Assembly (NCBI GenBank): GCA_029747015.1
Contig: JAKOGI010000105.1
Location: 803,933-867,932 of the forward strand
DNA length: 64,000 bases
Direction of reading: 5' to 3'
DNA from: Carnegiea gigantea
Lineage: Eukaryota > Streptophyta > Magnoliopsida > Caryophyllales > Cactaceae
Every line of letters starts with the position of its first letter. The stretch's first letter is position 1. Position numbers and translations under genes: made by a program. The notes beneath the pieces are model-generated. The model searched no databases. It was not told the DNA's origin and worked only from the letters and a program-made list of their open reading frames with translations. Shown piece by piece: positions 10,430 through 21,912 of this stretch.

Positions 10430-11713
10430 GTGATTGGCCAGAAGAGATATGCCAATCACACCAGGTCTCTAAATACACCTTATAGTCCTGAAAATATTGA
10501 GTCTGGGTAGCAAGCATCTCATGGAGCTCGTCGTAGCCCTCTTAGACAAAATCACGAAGGGCGGCATTCTCAAAAGCAACATAAGCTCGGAGGGACACTT
10601 GCTTCTCTTGAATGGACCTAAGGGTGCCTTGTAAGTTAGTATAGTCAGTAGGGGATGGTTGAGGGGAAGAACTAGGTCCAACTTAACTAGAATGAGGGGG
10701 TGGAGGATGAGGTGCAGGTTGAACAACCTCGGCATCACCAGGTACCCAATAAAGGTTAGCCCAGTGAAGTACGGTGGTTTAATCGACATTGGAAAGTAGC
10801 AAAAGCTTATCCATAGGGTAAATCCAACACAATCGTCCAGCCTATACCAAAGTTCATGATTTCAAAAGCAGCTTGATCAAGCCGCTCAGACCAAGAAACT
10901 CTATCATCAGGGTTGGGCTCAATACCCAAAAATCCAGCAATAGTAGTCACAATCCCATCAATGACTATCCTGCCCTTAGTGCTAACAACAGCACTATACA
11001 ATTGTCTGGCCAAAAATGAACCGGGATCAAGCTGGACACCGTCAAGCATACAGGATAAGAAATATAACTCAGATAATCATGGGATCTCGAGCAAAGAAAT
11101 AGCAAGCTAGGATGCGCTAAGCGACATGAATACAAGGGTTCCTAATATGTGAGCAGTTGGATGAACTAGTGCTGTGCCTAATACTCCCCAAAAGTTCACC
11201 CCAAAATGCATTTGGGTTCAATTCACGGGTGACTTGTCCATTTAGTAAATCCATATCAGGTGAAAAATCAAATATAATGTTAAAGGTACCTAAGTTCAAC
11301 TCATATAATTGTCCTTGCAAATAGAACATAATGTATCCTGCTTGACGTTGAGACCCTCTAGTAACCTCGGCATGGAGTGTACTCAGGAACTCTAGGGTCA
11401 GGTTCCAATATGTATACTCTTTTATTTCAATTAAGTGTCCCATACCACCTCGTGCAAACAACCACCTAGTATCATCTAACATTCCTAAACGTGCTAATAA
11501 TTTCTCATCATAATATTGAGTTGCCATCACCATGCTTAATTGACATAGTTATATCTAGCAACATGATCAAGATTTGTCAATCCAAGAGGGTGAGGAATGT
11601 TATTTTGAGCATGTGCATTTGGTGGAGGTTCGGGATATCCCTTGAGGTCGGGTTGGTGCTTGACTTGAGGATCCAACCTCCTCGACACTCCTTTGTCTTT
11701 TGGTAGGTGCCAT
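10430..11713 (-). pseudogene. ATHILA ORF-1-like protein (element D)
   Basis: The start MAPTKRQRSVEEVG at 11713 is shared with A. A frameshift occurs after about 50 codons. The 11533-11117 fragment holds the family core: YYDEKLLARLGMLDD, LFARGGMGHLIEIKEYTYW, TLEFLSTLHAEVT and LYELNLGTFNIIFDFSP. The 11049-10807 fragment follows (ARQLYSAVVSTKGRIVI, GFLGIEPNPDD, LDQAAFEIMNF), then a Pro-rich C-terminal third in another frame. The core matches the ATHILA ORF-1 family as I remember it. It occupies the place where pol or an env-like gene would lie. No signal peptide or clear membrane segment is visible. Confidence 0.7.
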
Positions 11714-11829
11714 TGTTTGCAAAATGAAACAAAAATTGAAACTAAAAACCTAAAAAATTGAAATTTGAGAAAGAACAAAAAATGAAGATAGGCATACTCA
11801 TGGAAGACTCATTAGAAGAATAGGTCTCC

Positions 11830-12620
11830 ACCTCGGGTATGTTAGGTGGTGTAGGAGCAATAAACTCCACCTTAACATTACCCTGGTCGGGATCCTCAAT
11901 TGAAATTCAATCATACTTTGAAGGGTCAGGACAACCACAATCATCCTCTATCTCAAGCTCAGGAGATAGACGAAGTAAATTAGATAGGAAAGAATTGGAG
12001 GAAACAATTTTATCTTCCATAAACAAAATGCAGCATAACGCCCCTACCTCAAATGTTATCTGCCCCACGTTTACATTAATTGTGCAACTTGAAGTAGCCA
12101 AAAAGGGTCTTCCAAGAATAACTTAGGCATCGTCAATCTCATCATATCAGCAATGATAAAACCTTCTAGCACCTATATATCTCCTATTTTTACATGGACA
12201 TCCTCCAACATACCTAAAGGTCGTGTTTCAGAACCATCCGCTAATTGGAGTGAAAGGGTGTTGGTTATAATGGTTGCAAATGAAGCTTATGAGACATAAA
12301 GTAGGGCATCAAATTGACACTTTCCACCAAGATCATATAGGGCTCTAACAATCTTCACTTTTCTCATGACACACGGGATAGGAATGCTGTTGAGGACTGG
12401 AAGCTTAGGGGGAAAGACTTTGAGGAGATCAATTTTCTCTAAAAGTTATGGGCTCAGCCTCATCATTTTTCTCCTTACTCTTAGCCATGATAGCCTCTCT
12501 ACCCTCCTTAAGTGTCATGCCCTTAGAATCTTCTACCACTTCTTTCAAGGTAACTCAATTACATTGCTCGTGGGGGTTAGACTCAGGTTTACTAGGCAAT
12601 CTACCCGGGCGTGTAGATGA
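11830..12620 (-). pseudogene. Aspartic protease region (element D)
   Basis: The active-site region near 12330 reads LYDLG, then a frameshift, then SVNLMPY, the Athila form of the protease motif (DLGASVNLMP). At about 12110 VILGRPFLATSSCTINV gives the second conserved block. The tail includes FMEDKIVSSNSFLSNLLRL and an acidic segment. It ends near 11830 with no RT following, whereas in complete Athila elements RT comes next. The copy is inactive because of the frameshift in the active site. Confidence 0.72.
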
Positions 12621-12769
12621 AAAGGTAGCTTGTTGAGCAATTTAAGCTTTCAACATCTTATTGTGAGTAGTAAGCACATTAACCTTAAAGGCCAATTTCT
12701 TAATAAATTCATCTTGCTTTTGTTATGCTAAAAGCATACTCTCCATCAAAATCTCTATGTTCGATTTTG

Positions 12770-13946
12770 GAGGTGCTTGTTGAGGATAGGATGGCCTTTG
12801 AAATCTAGGGGTGGTCTAAAATTCATTTGGGGCACGAGTAGGCCATTAGACCTATAGGAGAAATTGGGGTGATTCCTTTAACCAAGATTATATGTGCTAG
12901 AGAAACGATCATTTGTTGGTCTAAGGTTATAGTTGTTCACGTAGTTGGCCTAATCACTTACATCTTGGGCAAAAGCACTACCCACTTGTCAATGCGCAGT
13001 CAAATGATCAACTGACCGACATATATCACATGATGGGGAAGGGGCACTTAAACTTACAGAACTAACATTCAAGCGCTCTAATTTTTTAGAAATAGCATCG
13101 ACTTTAGAAGAAAGAATAGAAATAACATCTAATTCCAGCTTACCTCCAAGCTGCTTCAGTTGGGTTCTCTCAAATGACCATTGAAAATTGTTAAAAGTCA
13201 TCTCCTCTATAAAATTATATGCTTCATCTTCAGTTTTACTCATAAGAGTACCTCCTACTACTACATCAATAGTAGATCTTAATAACTGAGTGATTCCGTT
13301 GCAAAATGCCTTCACAATCATCCACCTTTGAAGGCCATGGTGAGGGCATAATCATAAAAGGTCCTTGAATCGCTCCCAGGCTTCATGGAGCCTCTCATTT
13401 GCCTTTTGGGAGAAGATCGTGATTGCATTCCGTAGGCTTGCCATCTTACTCAGAGGAAAGAACTTGGCAAAAAAAACTTTTGTGAGGTTATCCCATGTCG
13501 TGATGCATCCTAGAGGCAATGAGTAAAGCCACACCTTCGCCTTATGCCTAAGTGAAAAGGGAAATACGCGCAAGTGGATGGCTTCGGGAGAAGCTCCGTT
13601 GACCTTTAACAAGTCACACATCTCTAAAAAGACCGAGAGATGTAAGTTGGGATGTTCTAACGGGGTGCCTCCGAACTGGGATTGCTGCACCATTGATATA
13701 AGGGCTGGTTTGAGCTCAAAATTTGTTCACTTTTAGGGTTGCCCGACCAATGCTTAAGGAAATGCCTTGGACTCCCTGGGTAATAAAATCCCGAAGTGTA
13801 CTTCTTTGGTCACCCCTTATACCTGCCATCGACGAAGAAATTACTTGAGCATTTAGTGTTTGCTGTTCTACCCTTAACTTCTTCCTCTTGGAGCGAAGAG
13901 TCCTTTTGATTTCGGGATCAAGTTCAAATGAAAAGGGCGTTCGCAT
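12770..13946 (-). pseudogene. Gag with zinc knuckle (element D)
   Basis: Starts MRTPFSFELDPEIKRTLRSK at 13946 with a basic N-terminus, then DQRSTLRDFITQGVQGI. The gag core (13693-13352) includes HLSVFLEMCDLLKVNG, FPFSLRHKAKVWLYSLP, WDNLTKVFFAKFFP and EAWERFKDLL; it continues at 13321-12989. A CCHC knuckle, CDICRSVDHLTAH, has lost its final Cys to a stop (TGC to TGA). Stops lie near 13717, 13350 and 12989. This is the Athila-type retrotransposon gag (PF03732 family). Confidence 0.83.
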
Positions 13947-14070
13947 ATAAACGAGAAATCTGTAAAATTACCAGCAAAACTACGAACACAAATAAAAAAT
14001 ATAAAGAAAAAAAAGAATGAGAAAATGCTTAGTCAATTTCTAAGGGCAAACTCAATATCCACAAATTTGG

Positions 14071-14088
14071 TCCCTGGCAACGACGGCA
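14071..14088 (-). other. Primer binding site of D (tRNA-Asp type)
   Basis: Differs by three bases from the 18-base tRNA-Asp site TGGCGCCGTTGCCGGGGA, which is exact in element C (54100-54117). It lies six bases inside the LTR edge at 14095. Confidence 0.75.
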
Positions 14089-14094
14089 AAAACT

Positions 14095-15452
14095 TGACAT
14101 ATGCCTGCAAGCACACAGTTGTTGTAGTTGAGAAAGATATTGTTCCTAGAGAGATTAATTGTAATCTATTGAGTTTTGTCCTATAAAATTACTAAGCAAG
14201 TAAATTTCAATTGAGAGTTTAAACAATGCTATAATCTAATAAGAAGATTCAGTCAATTTAAAACATCTAGGGACTTGTTTCACCTAATAAGGATGTGGAT
14301 TGATGGAATATAACATGTACTTGATCTATAATGGGATATTGAAAGGGTGCAATTGCATTTAGAATTCAATCTTTTCTTTTGAAATAAATTGAATTGCCTA
14401 GATAACCAATTGTCATTCTTTCAAATGTCCTTGTTTAGTCTAAGTTATAGATTTTTGATGGCTAAAGGCCCTCTTAACAAGCAAATCTTTCTAAAGTATT
14501 GCTAAGTCAAGTCCTATCTTATTGATCAAATAGCAAGTTTCATCTTTCAGTCCTTCACTAAACTATTTAAAATCAGTAAGAAATATAGCCCAAGTTCACC
14601 CACAACAATCTCACACATAAGATAGAATTTAACCAATTCCAATCAAAAATAAGCACAACTAAATAAAAATGAGAGATTCCAAAATTAATACTTGGCCAAC
14701 AATCCCCAGATTCAGAAAACTACTCATGTATATTTAAAATAACGACAACTAAATGAAGTTGAGAGAAGAAAGCATAGCACAATTGAAGATCCTTCAAGGG
14801 TTTTCCAACTTCGTAAGGGCTCCAAACAAAAAACACTTCTTTACAACTAATACTTTAAAACGAACTAGAAATCTAAAACTAAACCTAGAAAAATAGAAAA
14901 TATTGACAAAACTAGAGAACAAGAGTTCTCTTCTGCTGTCTCTCCTCAGAATCTACTGCAAAATGGCCCTATTTAAAGAAGAAGTCAATCAACCTGGACC
15001 ATATGATGAAGGAAAATAAAGAAAATTGCAGGTATGGTTGCACCACGGACCATCCGTGGTGAGCTCTATCTCGATATTCTTCTATTCTTTCTTCCTTCCA
15101 CGGGCACAGTGACTTGGGGATGGCTATGGGGGGTCAAACTACACTCATTTGTGGTCAAATCTGGGCTAACATGGTCCAAAGACTTGAAAAAAAAAAATAA
15201 CCAGAACCAGACGTAAAATAGAAAAAGGAGTGCATAATATAGCATAAAAAGGATTCACTCGCATCCCGTGAAAATGGTAGGAGAAAAATCAGCTTACTTC
15301 TCCCCGGGTCACGAAGATCTAAGTAAGGGGGAACATCTAGTGGCTAGTTTGAAGTGGCAATTAGGCCATAAATAAAGTCGTGAACTATACCCAATTCTCC
15401 CTAAAATGGCACAAAACGACCTCAAAATAGAGTGCACTTCAGAGACTTATCA
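14095..15452 (-). repeat. 5' LTR of element D
   Basis: Plus-strand ends TGACATATG and GACTTATCA give TG...CA, 1358 bases. The inner edge is fixed by the primer site. The outer edge abuts a decayed gypsy RT at 15453. A TATA-like box (minus-strand TTTAAATAG, 14969-14977) lies about 65 bases downstream of a strong palindrome (15041-15061). The partner LTR is missing, so the outer edge rests on the TG...CA end and the junction. Confidence 0.7.
15041..15061. promoter_or_regulatory. Perfect palindrome in the LTR of D
   Basis: CACCACGGA and TCCGTGGTG are perfect nine-base arms around CCA. It is placed upstream (minus-strand sense) of the TATA-like box. The LTRs of A, B and the C family carry related motifs; in A and C they also sit just upstream of a TATA-like box. 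Transcription factor binding or RNA folding is inference. Confidence 0.55.
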
Positions 15453-15499
15453 GTCACTTTGGGAAAGGATATATAGTCTGCTCAAGATGAATCATGGCC

Positions 15500-16330
15500 A
15501 ATCCATCCAAATTAAGGCCATCAGCTAAATGCCGCCTCCTAAGACGGAAAAGCAAATCTGAGGTTTCCTCGAATTTACACAATTTATTAGCCCATTCATT
15601 TCAAAACCGTTAACAACTTATGAACTAATTCTTAACAAATTGAGGAGAACTTCAACGATTGGATGCGATGAGCCTCATTAAAACACTTTTTGTCACCAAA
15701 AAAAAATCTCCCAAACTCACTAGTTCTACGGCCACTAAATGATGATTTACTGTTCTTGCTTTATTAAACAATAATAGAATTGTAGTAGGCATAATTTTAG
15801 CCCAAGAAGATGCTAGAAAAGAAGACGTCATTTATTATTTGAGCAAAAATTTATTTGATTATGAGGTCCGATATACTCATACCGAAAAGATGTGCGTACA
15901 CTATATGCTCAATGATAAGGTCAATATCATAGCCAAATTGGATCCATTGAAACATCTCATGTCTCGACTCATTCTATAGGGGAGGTTTTTATAGAGGATG
16001 GTTCTACTCTCTGAAGTCCATTTGGAGTTCTTAGCACAATAATCCATGAGAGGAAGAGTAGTAAATTTCCTTATTGACCATGCCATGGCATAAAAGGAAG
16101 AAAATTATAATCTTTTAGGTGAAGATGCCTCTTAGGCAAAGACAAACTTAATAAATGGACTTCGAAGGTGCATTGAATCACAAGGGTTACCAGTTAGCAT
16201 CCTAATCGTATGATCATAGGGGTGACATATCCCAATCTCTACTAAGATAGACTTTAAGGAAACAAATAAAGCGGCTATTTATGAAGCTTGTATTATAGGA
16301 ATACGTGCTACCTAACATTTCTAAATCGAA
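15500..16330 (+). pseudogene. Decayed Ty3/gypsy RT connection and RNase H
   Basis: Plus strand. Around 15515 IKAIS is followed by a stop and MPPPKTEKQI, the end of the RT thumb in this lineage, then FISPFISKPLTTYELIL. At 15780-15905 VVGIILAQEDARK, VIYYLSKNLFDYEVRYTHTEKMC gives the first RNase H. Around 15940 comes LDPLKHLMS, and near 16235-16320 ISTKIDFKETN and EACIIGIRAT matches a second RNase H-like domain. Many stops. D's LTR joins it at 15453, so D probably inserted into this element and removed or displaced the upstream part. It may be the Tat/Ogre-like group, which has two RNase H domains; that is a guess. Confidence 0.7.
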
Positions 16331-18360
16331 ACTTCAAATGTGTATGGGGACTCGAGATTTATTATAAATCATATCAGTGGATGGTAGAAAGTGAAAAGTA
16401 TGAATGTTGCGCTTTCCCAAACTTGGTTAGGGACAATAAATAACATCCTATTTTGACAAGTTAAGGTTCACTTACCTCTTGAGAGAGGAAAGCCAATTTC
16501 TGGAATTGACAAAATTAGCATCTATAATACCTATACAAGACAACGAATCCGATTTGATTATCACAATGTATGGAAGATGCAAGCTAGGTTATTACCTAGA
16601 AATAAAGGAGGATGAAGAAATGTGCCAATGGTGTACGGACATATTGAATTACCACTAGAAAGGGGACTATCTGTTTGATTTCTCTGAATTACCCAAGGAC
16701 TACTCTGTCATCCAGCCTTACAATTTAGAGTGGATAATGATAGACCCTATAAGAAGACCACTTATGGCATTAACCTATGATGTGGAGGTCGGTTTGTTAC
16801 CATCTTCAACTTCTCAGCCCGTCCCGGGTCACCATAGAGATCTCTCCACTATAGGCAAACTTAATGTGAAGTTTTTAGGAATGGGCTTCCTAGAGAGGAA
16901 GATGCACCTCTTACAATATTAGTAGTCATTAAAATTGTTTGAGATCTAATTCTACAACACTTGGGATATTACATATTTATTTCGTAAATGCAACGAACTT
17001 GTAGATTCTTAAATATGTAAATTTGGCATGCAAACAAGTCATTTTCAACCAAGAATTACTTTTGGATTTTAAATTATATTAGAACTGCCATAGTAATACA
17101 GCTAAATTAACCCAAATGTGTTGTACAACATACTAACTATACATTTTTCAAACCTAGATTCACATGAGTCGCATAAACATATAACTGGGCGTACATTGAC
17201 ACTTCAAAATTTTAGAATATCTTACAAGATGGTTACATCACTACTTTTTGATTCTTTGAATACACCTCTTCAATATCTCTAAATGCAAACCCAAGCTACA
17301 GTTATTATTTCTAATATGCAATTCAAATAATCATTTATGTAAAACAAAAACATAGTTAAATTACTAAATTAAATGATCATATTAAATTTATAAAAACTTA
17401 CATGGAAAATATGCTTCAATTTAAGTCGCTTTACGCAATCCTTTTGAGACCTCAAAATTTTAGATGAGATTAAGATGAGTTTGGGTATAAATTCCTCCTT
17501 AAGGATGGGGTATTTATATATTAATTTAATTAAAAAAAGTGATTTTTGCCCAAAACCAGTCGTCACAACGGCTAATCAGGTAACAAGTCACAGGAAAACA
17601 CAAAAAAAGGAATGCATGTGGAAATACAGGAGGGGTCTAATGCATATTTTGTGTCAACAAGAACAGTGGTTGCAAAGTGACATGTGCAATGTAGGCTCCA
17701 CCTCTAGACCACGCTTCGCTAGCAATAGGTGCTTTTATACATGCTATAGGAATTCCTAGCATACAATGAAATGCCCGTAAGTTTCTGTTTTGGTCAGGCG
17801 TGCAATAATGCTTCTAATGTGGTCAATAATGCCACTAATGGTCACCACAACCTGCAGTGATAAGTTTCACCCATTTTTTAATCATTTTAAGCACCAAAAT
17901 AATTTTTTGAAAAAGCAAAAAGAAATTAAAATTATAAAATATCAACCCTAATCTCTTATTCCTTCCAAACACCCTTAGGGTTTTCCCAGCATTGTTCATG
18001 AGCTAACCATTTTCTCTAACATCAAAACCCAAATGTGACAATTAACCGAAATGATAAGGTTTAAAACTTAACCAAAAATCTCAAATAGCCAAATGCCTTG
18101 TTCAAAAAACATGCTATTGATAGTAACTGAAAATGCACCCATAAGTCGATAAGATGATAAGATAATAGAGCAGATACAGAACGGTGAGAACAAAGAAACT
18201 TTGCAGTTGTATCTAGTCGTTTGGAAATTATCAAAATATTGTTTTCTTCTCCTTCTTCTTCTCATTCTTCTTCTTCTTGTGATGGACACTACTTAGAGAT
18301 GAGTTTGAAGAAAATTTTCCGTCTTCTTACATAATTAGGAAACAAGGGAAAATATTAAAA
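16331..18360. other. No gene recognised
   Basis: Short open frames only (for example 16737-16922 plus), without a motif I know. The first few hundred bases may still be pol remnant of the preceding element. A CTT/GAA-rich run lies at 18240-18280. No LTR ends, RNA genes or repeats shared with the rest of the window were seen. Confidence 0.4.
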
Positions 18361-18779
18361 ATGTGGATTGGACTTCTGGTAGCAGACACAAACATTTTCT
18401 CCGTTCTTGGCATGAATTCTATGTTGGAGTTGGCTAGTAGTTATATATGTTGGCTTGTCAAGTCAGCTAGGGTACCTCAGTGTTGGTTGTTAGAAGACAA
18501 ATTGTATTTTGATTATTTTTTCTCTTTCTACAACCTGCATTTGAATTCAGTTAGCCTCTCTCTATAGTTATTACAATTATCATAAATCAGATAACTCTTC
18601 TCTTTATTTCTGGAGATAGAAATTTAAATTTTCCATGAGATTTATTTGTTGTTTAATCGACTAAAGCATGGTATTGGAGCTTATAAAGATGAGATATTAT
18701 ATGATAAACATTACTTTTCTTCATTTCTGATCAACTATTTTCTTTATCAATTGATCTGGCTTTCAACATTACACAACAT

Positions 18780-19413
18780 AAATTGTTTCTTGCTTTTGTT
18801 ACACCGCATAAGCCTATTTTATCGACTCCATTGATCATCCAGGTAAACTCTTAATTTCTAAAATTTTATTGGAAATGACTTTGGTTCCAACAACTACAAT
18901 GATGATTGATCTATCAATGAAGAGGAATTGTTATTCACTAATGGATCTCTTCCTGGACCATCATTGACATCACCAGATTTGAAAAAATGGACCAAAGGTA
19001 ATCATATGTTGATATCAAAGATTTTTAATGCGCTGATCAAGCAAACTTTCAAACCACATCATATATATAAATATTACTAGAGATACGTGAAGTCAGTTGG
19101 AGGAAAGATATACAAAGGCTAATGGTGCGAAGTTGTTCCTTTTTCAAAAAGATATTTACTTTATTAGCCAGGGAACAGGTGATGTAGACACTTTGCTAGG
19201 ATGAAGACTCCACGAGATTGGATTAATGATCTAGATGGTGTTCCCATACGTGTTTGCCATTCTACTGAGCAAATGCTAATGAAAGAACAAAATCAAAGCC
19301 TCATACTATTAATCATAGGACTAAATGGTAAATATGATGTGGTTCGTGATAGTATATTGGTGATGAATCACTTAATTTTACTCAATCAAAGATACTTTAT
19401 GCTGATTCAGTAA
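18780..19413 (+). pseudogene. Ty1/copia gag remnant
   Basis: Plus-strand reading at about 18830-19070 gives HPGKLLISKILL, LFTNGSLPGPSLTSPDLKKW and HMLISKIFNALIK, the N-terminal copia gag pattern (LTG.NY...W...NGS...W). The frame at 19201-19413 contains NQSLILLIIGLNGKYDVVRDSILVMN, the 'F.MGLN..Y...R..IL' part of copia gag. The frames are broken. No copia integrase or RT follows before the chromovirus fragment at 19579. A possible decayed primer site (TGGTATTGGAGC, about 18669) lies upstream. Confidence 0.65.
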
Positions 19414-19578
19414 CGAAGACAAACTGAATAAAAGTCACAACGTATTTTCTTACTACTTCTGCATCTTTGAGTGCTTAGTCATATAGGTCCACCGTCATAG
19501 TTGGGTTATTTTGCTAATTCCTTCGATTTTTGCCACAAAACACTATCACCTGCTAAGCATAACTTCTACCATGCATCC

Positions 19579-20445
19579 ATGTAATTTACTCTTCATGACG
19601 CTACTAATTTATTCTCCCTAATTCAACCCAAGTTAGACAAATATGAAATTTAAGAATTGAAATTTTACCTTGAAATGTATAAAGCAAAGGATGAGACTTG
19701 GATGGTTTTAATTCCTCAAGCACAAGTAATTAAATTTAAAAATCAAAGAAAGCAAATGAGATTTTAATACCCAAAATCACATTCATTAACCTCAAATAAA
19801 GTTTATATAAAAAGAAAATTATGATTAGGGTTTTCATAGGACCCTAGCCATACTCAGCTAAGGGGAGAGAGAAGAGAGGTAGCTAGGGCAGCCGCACGCG
19901 GACAGGCGGTGGTGGTGGTCATCGGCAGTGGTCGTAGATACAAGCGGTGGTAGTCGATGATGTGGGTCAGTGGAGCCGTCGGGAGAGTGAGATAATGCAT
20001 GGAAGTAAGAGATGAGGGCGGAGATCGAGTGCGGGATAATTAAGAGATTTAGGGGAAAATGATAGGCTAGGGTTAGGGCATGTCTCATGGGAGAAGGAAT
20101 AGGGGTTAGAGGACGAGAGTGAAAAGGAATAAAAGGAAAAAAAATTTCCTTACAGCACATGGTTGAGAGGGGAAGATTTTTTTGCTGAAAATAACTTACA
20201 CTCACACAAAATAGTTTTATTTGAATTTTCCAAAATTTTTGGGCGCAAAGAACTAAGAAAAAAGTGTTATTATTGCTTGCATTGTCTTAAACAAACCCCT
20301 ACAATTTTTGCCCTTAGATTACACATAAAATTCTAATCATCTCACAATCTCAAAATTCTAATCATCTTACAATCTCAAACCCTCTAGGTTAGTCCAACAT
20401 TAAAAAAACAATATTTATAATTATAGACATTTTTGGGATTTTACA
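19579..20445 (-). repeat. Partial 3' LTR, unit 1
   Basis: The minus-strand LTR start is TGTAAAATCCC at 20445, directly after a polypurine tract (minus AAGGGGGTAGAA, 20446-20457). The left edge is the duplication boundary, so the U5 end is missing. It contains a GC-richer block with GGTGGTGGTGG at about 19910. Confidence 0.65.
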
Positions 20446-20543
20446 TTCTACCCCCTTAAAGGAAGCTTTGTGCTCAAAACTTTGCACACACTTGACTAGT
20501 TGAACAAGTGAGGGTACTTGCATCACAGTTCTTGTTCGGGTTC

Positions 20544-21912
20544 TTAGGCAGCGTTCGATACCGCATGGTTAGCATAAAGGACTTTCACCCATGGTACAAT
20601 TTTCCTATGAAGCGATTTTTCTCTTCGATCCAAGATTCGAATTGGTTGCTCCTCATATGATAAATGCTCCTGAAGTTGCACAGGTCTGGTTTGATGATGT
20701 AGGAGGGATAGGAATGTAATTGCGTATCTATGACAATTAATAACATTCTGCACACTTGGTAATTCGACCAATTGTTCCGATCGATAGGTCAGCCGATATA
20801 CCTAGGCCTAAGCTTGGCCAGCATACCCAGCCTTGTGATTCTCTTGGCTGGGGAAACCTTAAGGAAAACTTGGTCTTCTACTTCAAATTCTAAAGGACTA
20901 TGCTTGCCATTAGTATAGCTTTTCTGATGACTCTAAGCTGCACTTCATTTATTCTTAGATTACCATAACCTTCTGGGTTATAGTTGGATCAGGTTAGGTC
21001 CAATGGCGACGCATTATCAATCTCTTGCCAGCATAGTAGGGTTTTGTATCATCTGCCATACAACTTTTCATAAGCGGCCATCCCAATGCTAGAATGGTAA
21101 CTATTATTGTAGGAGAACGCAATTAGTGCCAATTGTTCATCCCAAGCTTTCTTGAAGTCCTGAGTAGGAGCACACAACATGTCTTCTAAGGTTTGGATCA
21201 TTCACTCAGCTAGTCCATTTATAGCTGGATGGAAATCTATGCTAAAGTGTAACAACGCCCCAAGTGCCTCTTGTAACTCTTGGTAAAATCTAGATTAATA
21301 TCCAGTGTCCTGATCAGGAACTATGGAACTTAATACCCCATACAATCGAACAATATCCCTTAAATAGGCATGAGCCAATTGATCCAGGGTTCATGTTTTT
21401 CTCATTGCCATGAAATGTGACATGGTCATAAGTCCATTTGGAATGACCCAAATTGCATTATTTTTTCTCAGTGCAAGTGATAATATCACCACAAAATCCA
21501 TGAAAACTGAGTTCCAATTTCACTCAAGAACTTCCAATGGTTGTAAGAGTCCTAAAGGTCTTTTGTGTGTCCTTTTCACTCACTGATAAATTAAACACTT
21601 TGGCATAAAGTCTGCTACTTCTTTCTTCATATTACACCCCCAAAATGTCTATTTCATGTCATTATACAACTTGTTTCCCCCATAATGCACTGCATGTGGT
21701 GTGTTTTGCCCCTTATTTAGAATTTTCTTCCTAAGTTCCTCCATAGCTGGGACACGTACCCCATTTTGAAACCTTAAGGCTTCATCTTCGTGTATTAAAA
21801 AACCAAGTGTTTTTCTTGCTAGCACTTCATCCTTGATCCTTTCTACTTGTGGGTTAGTCTCTTGGGGTTGCTTGAATTTTCGCAACAAGAGTAGGTTGTA
21901 CTTCCATGGCAT
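20544..21912 (-). pseudogene. Integrase with chromodomain-like tail, unit 1
   Basis: The C-terminal part (20771-20544) has VQLQEHLSYEEQPIRILD and KVLYANHAV, the chromodomain-type tail of chromoviruses. The N-terminal zinc-binding part (21912-21649) has VPAMEELRKKIL and HAVHYGGNKLYNDMK. The core between (21640-20780) is recognisable but full of stops. It would direct insertion, with the chromodomain reading histone marks; inactive here. Confidence 0.7.

Larger units (their letters stand above)
9462..15452 (-). mobile_element. Athila-like element D, 5' LTR to 3' noncoding, 3' LTR missing
   Basis: Minus-strand element of the A/D/E family: 5' LTR (14095-15452), tRNA-Asp-type primer site, gag (13946-12770), protease (12620-11830) and the extra ORF (11713-10430). 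The 3' noncoding sequence reaches 9462, where it abuts E in the opposite orientation. Protease is followed directly by the extra ORF; no RT, RNase H or integrase is present. About 560 bases of the 3' noncoding region that A has (37100-37650) are missing here, and the polypurine tract and 3' LTR are lost. Confidence 0.8.

Noticed and set aside
10469..11713. Extra ORF of A/D/E as a retroviral envelope protein
   Set aside because: No signal peptide, transmembrane segment or Cys pattern could be seen; it fits the ATHILA ORF-1 type instead.
16331..18360. Possible host gene in the unassigned stretch
   Set aside because: Only short frames, no start, splice or domain pattern that agrees over more than about 60 codons.
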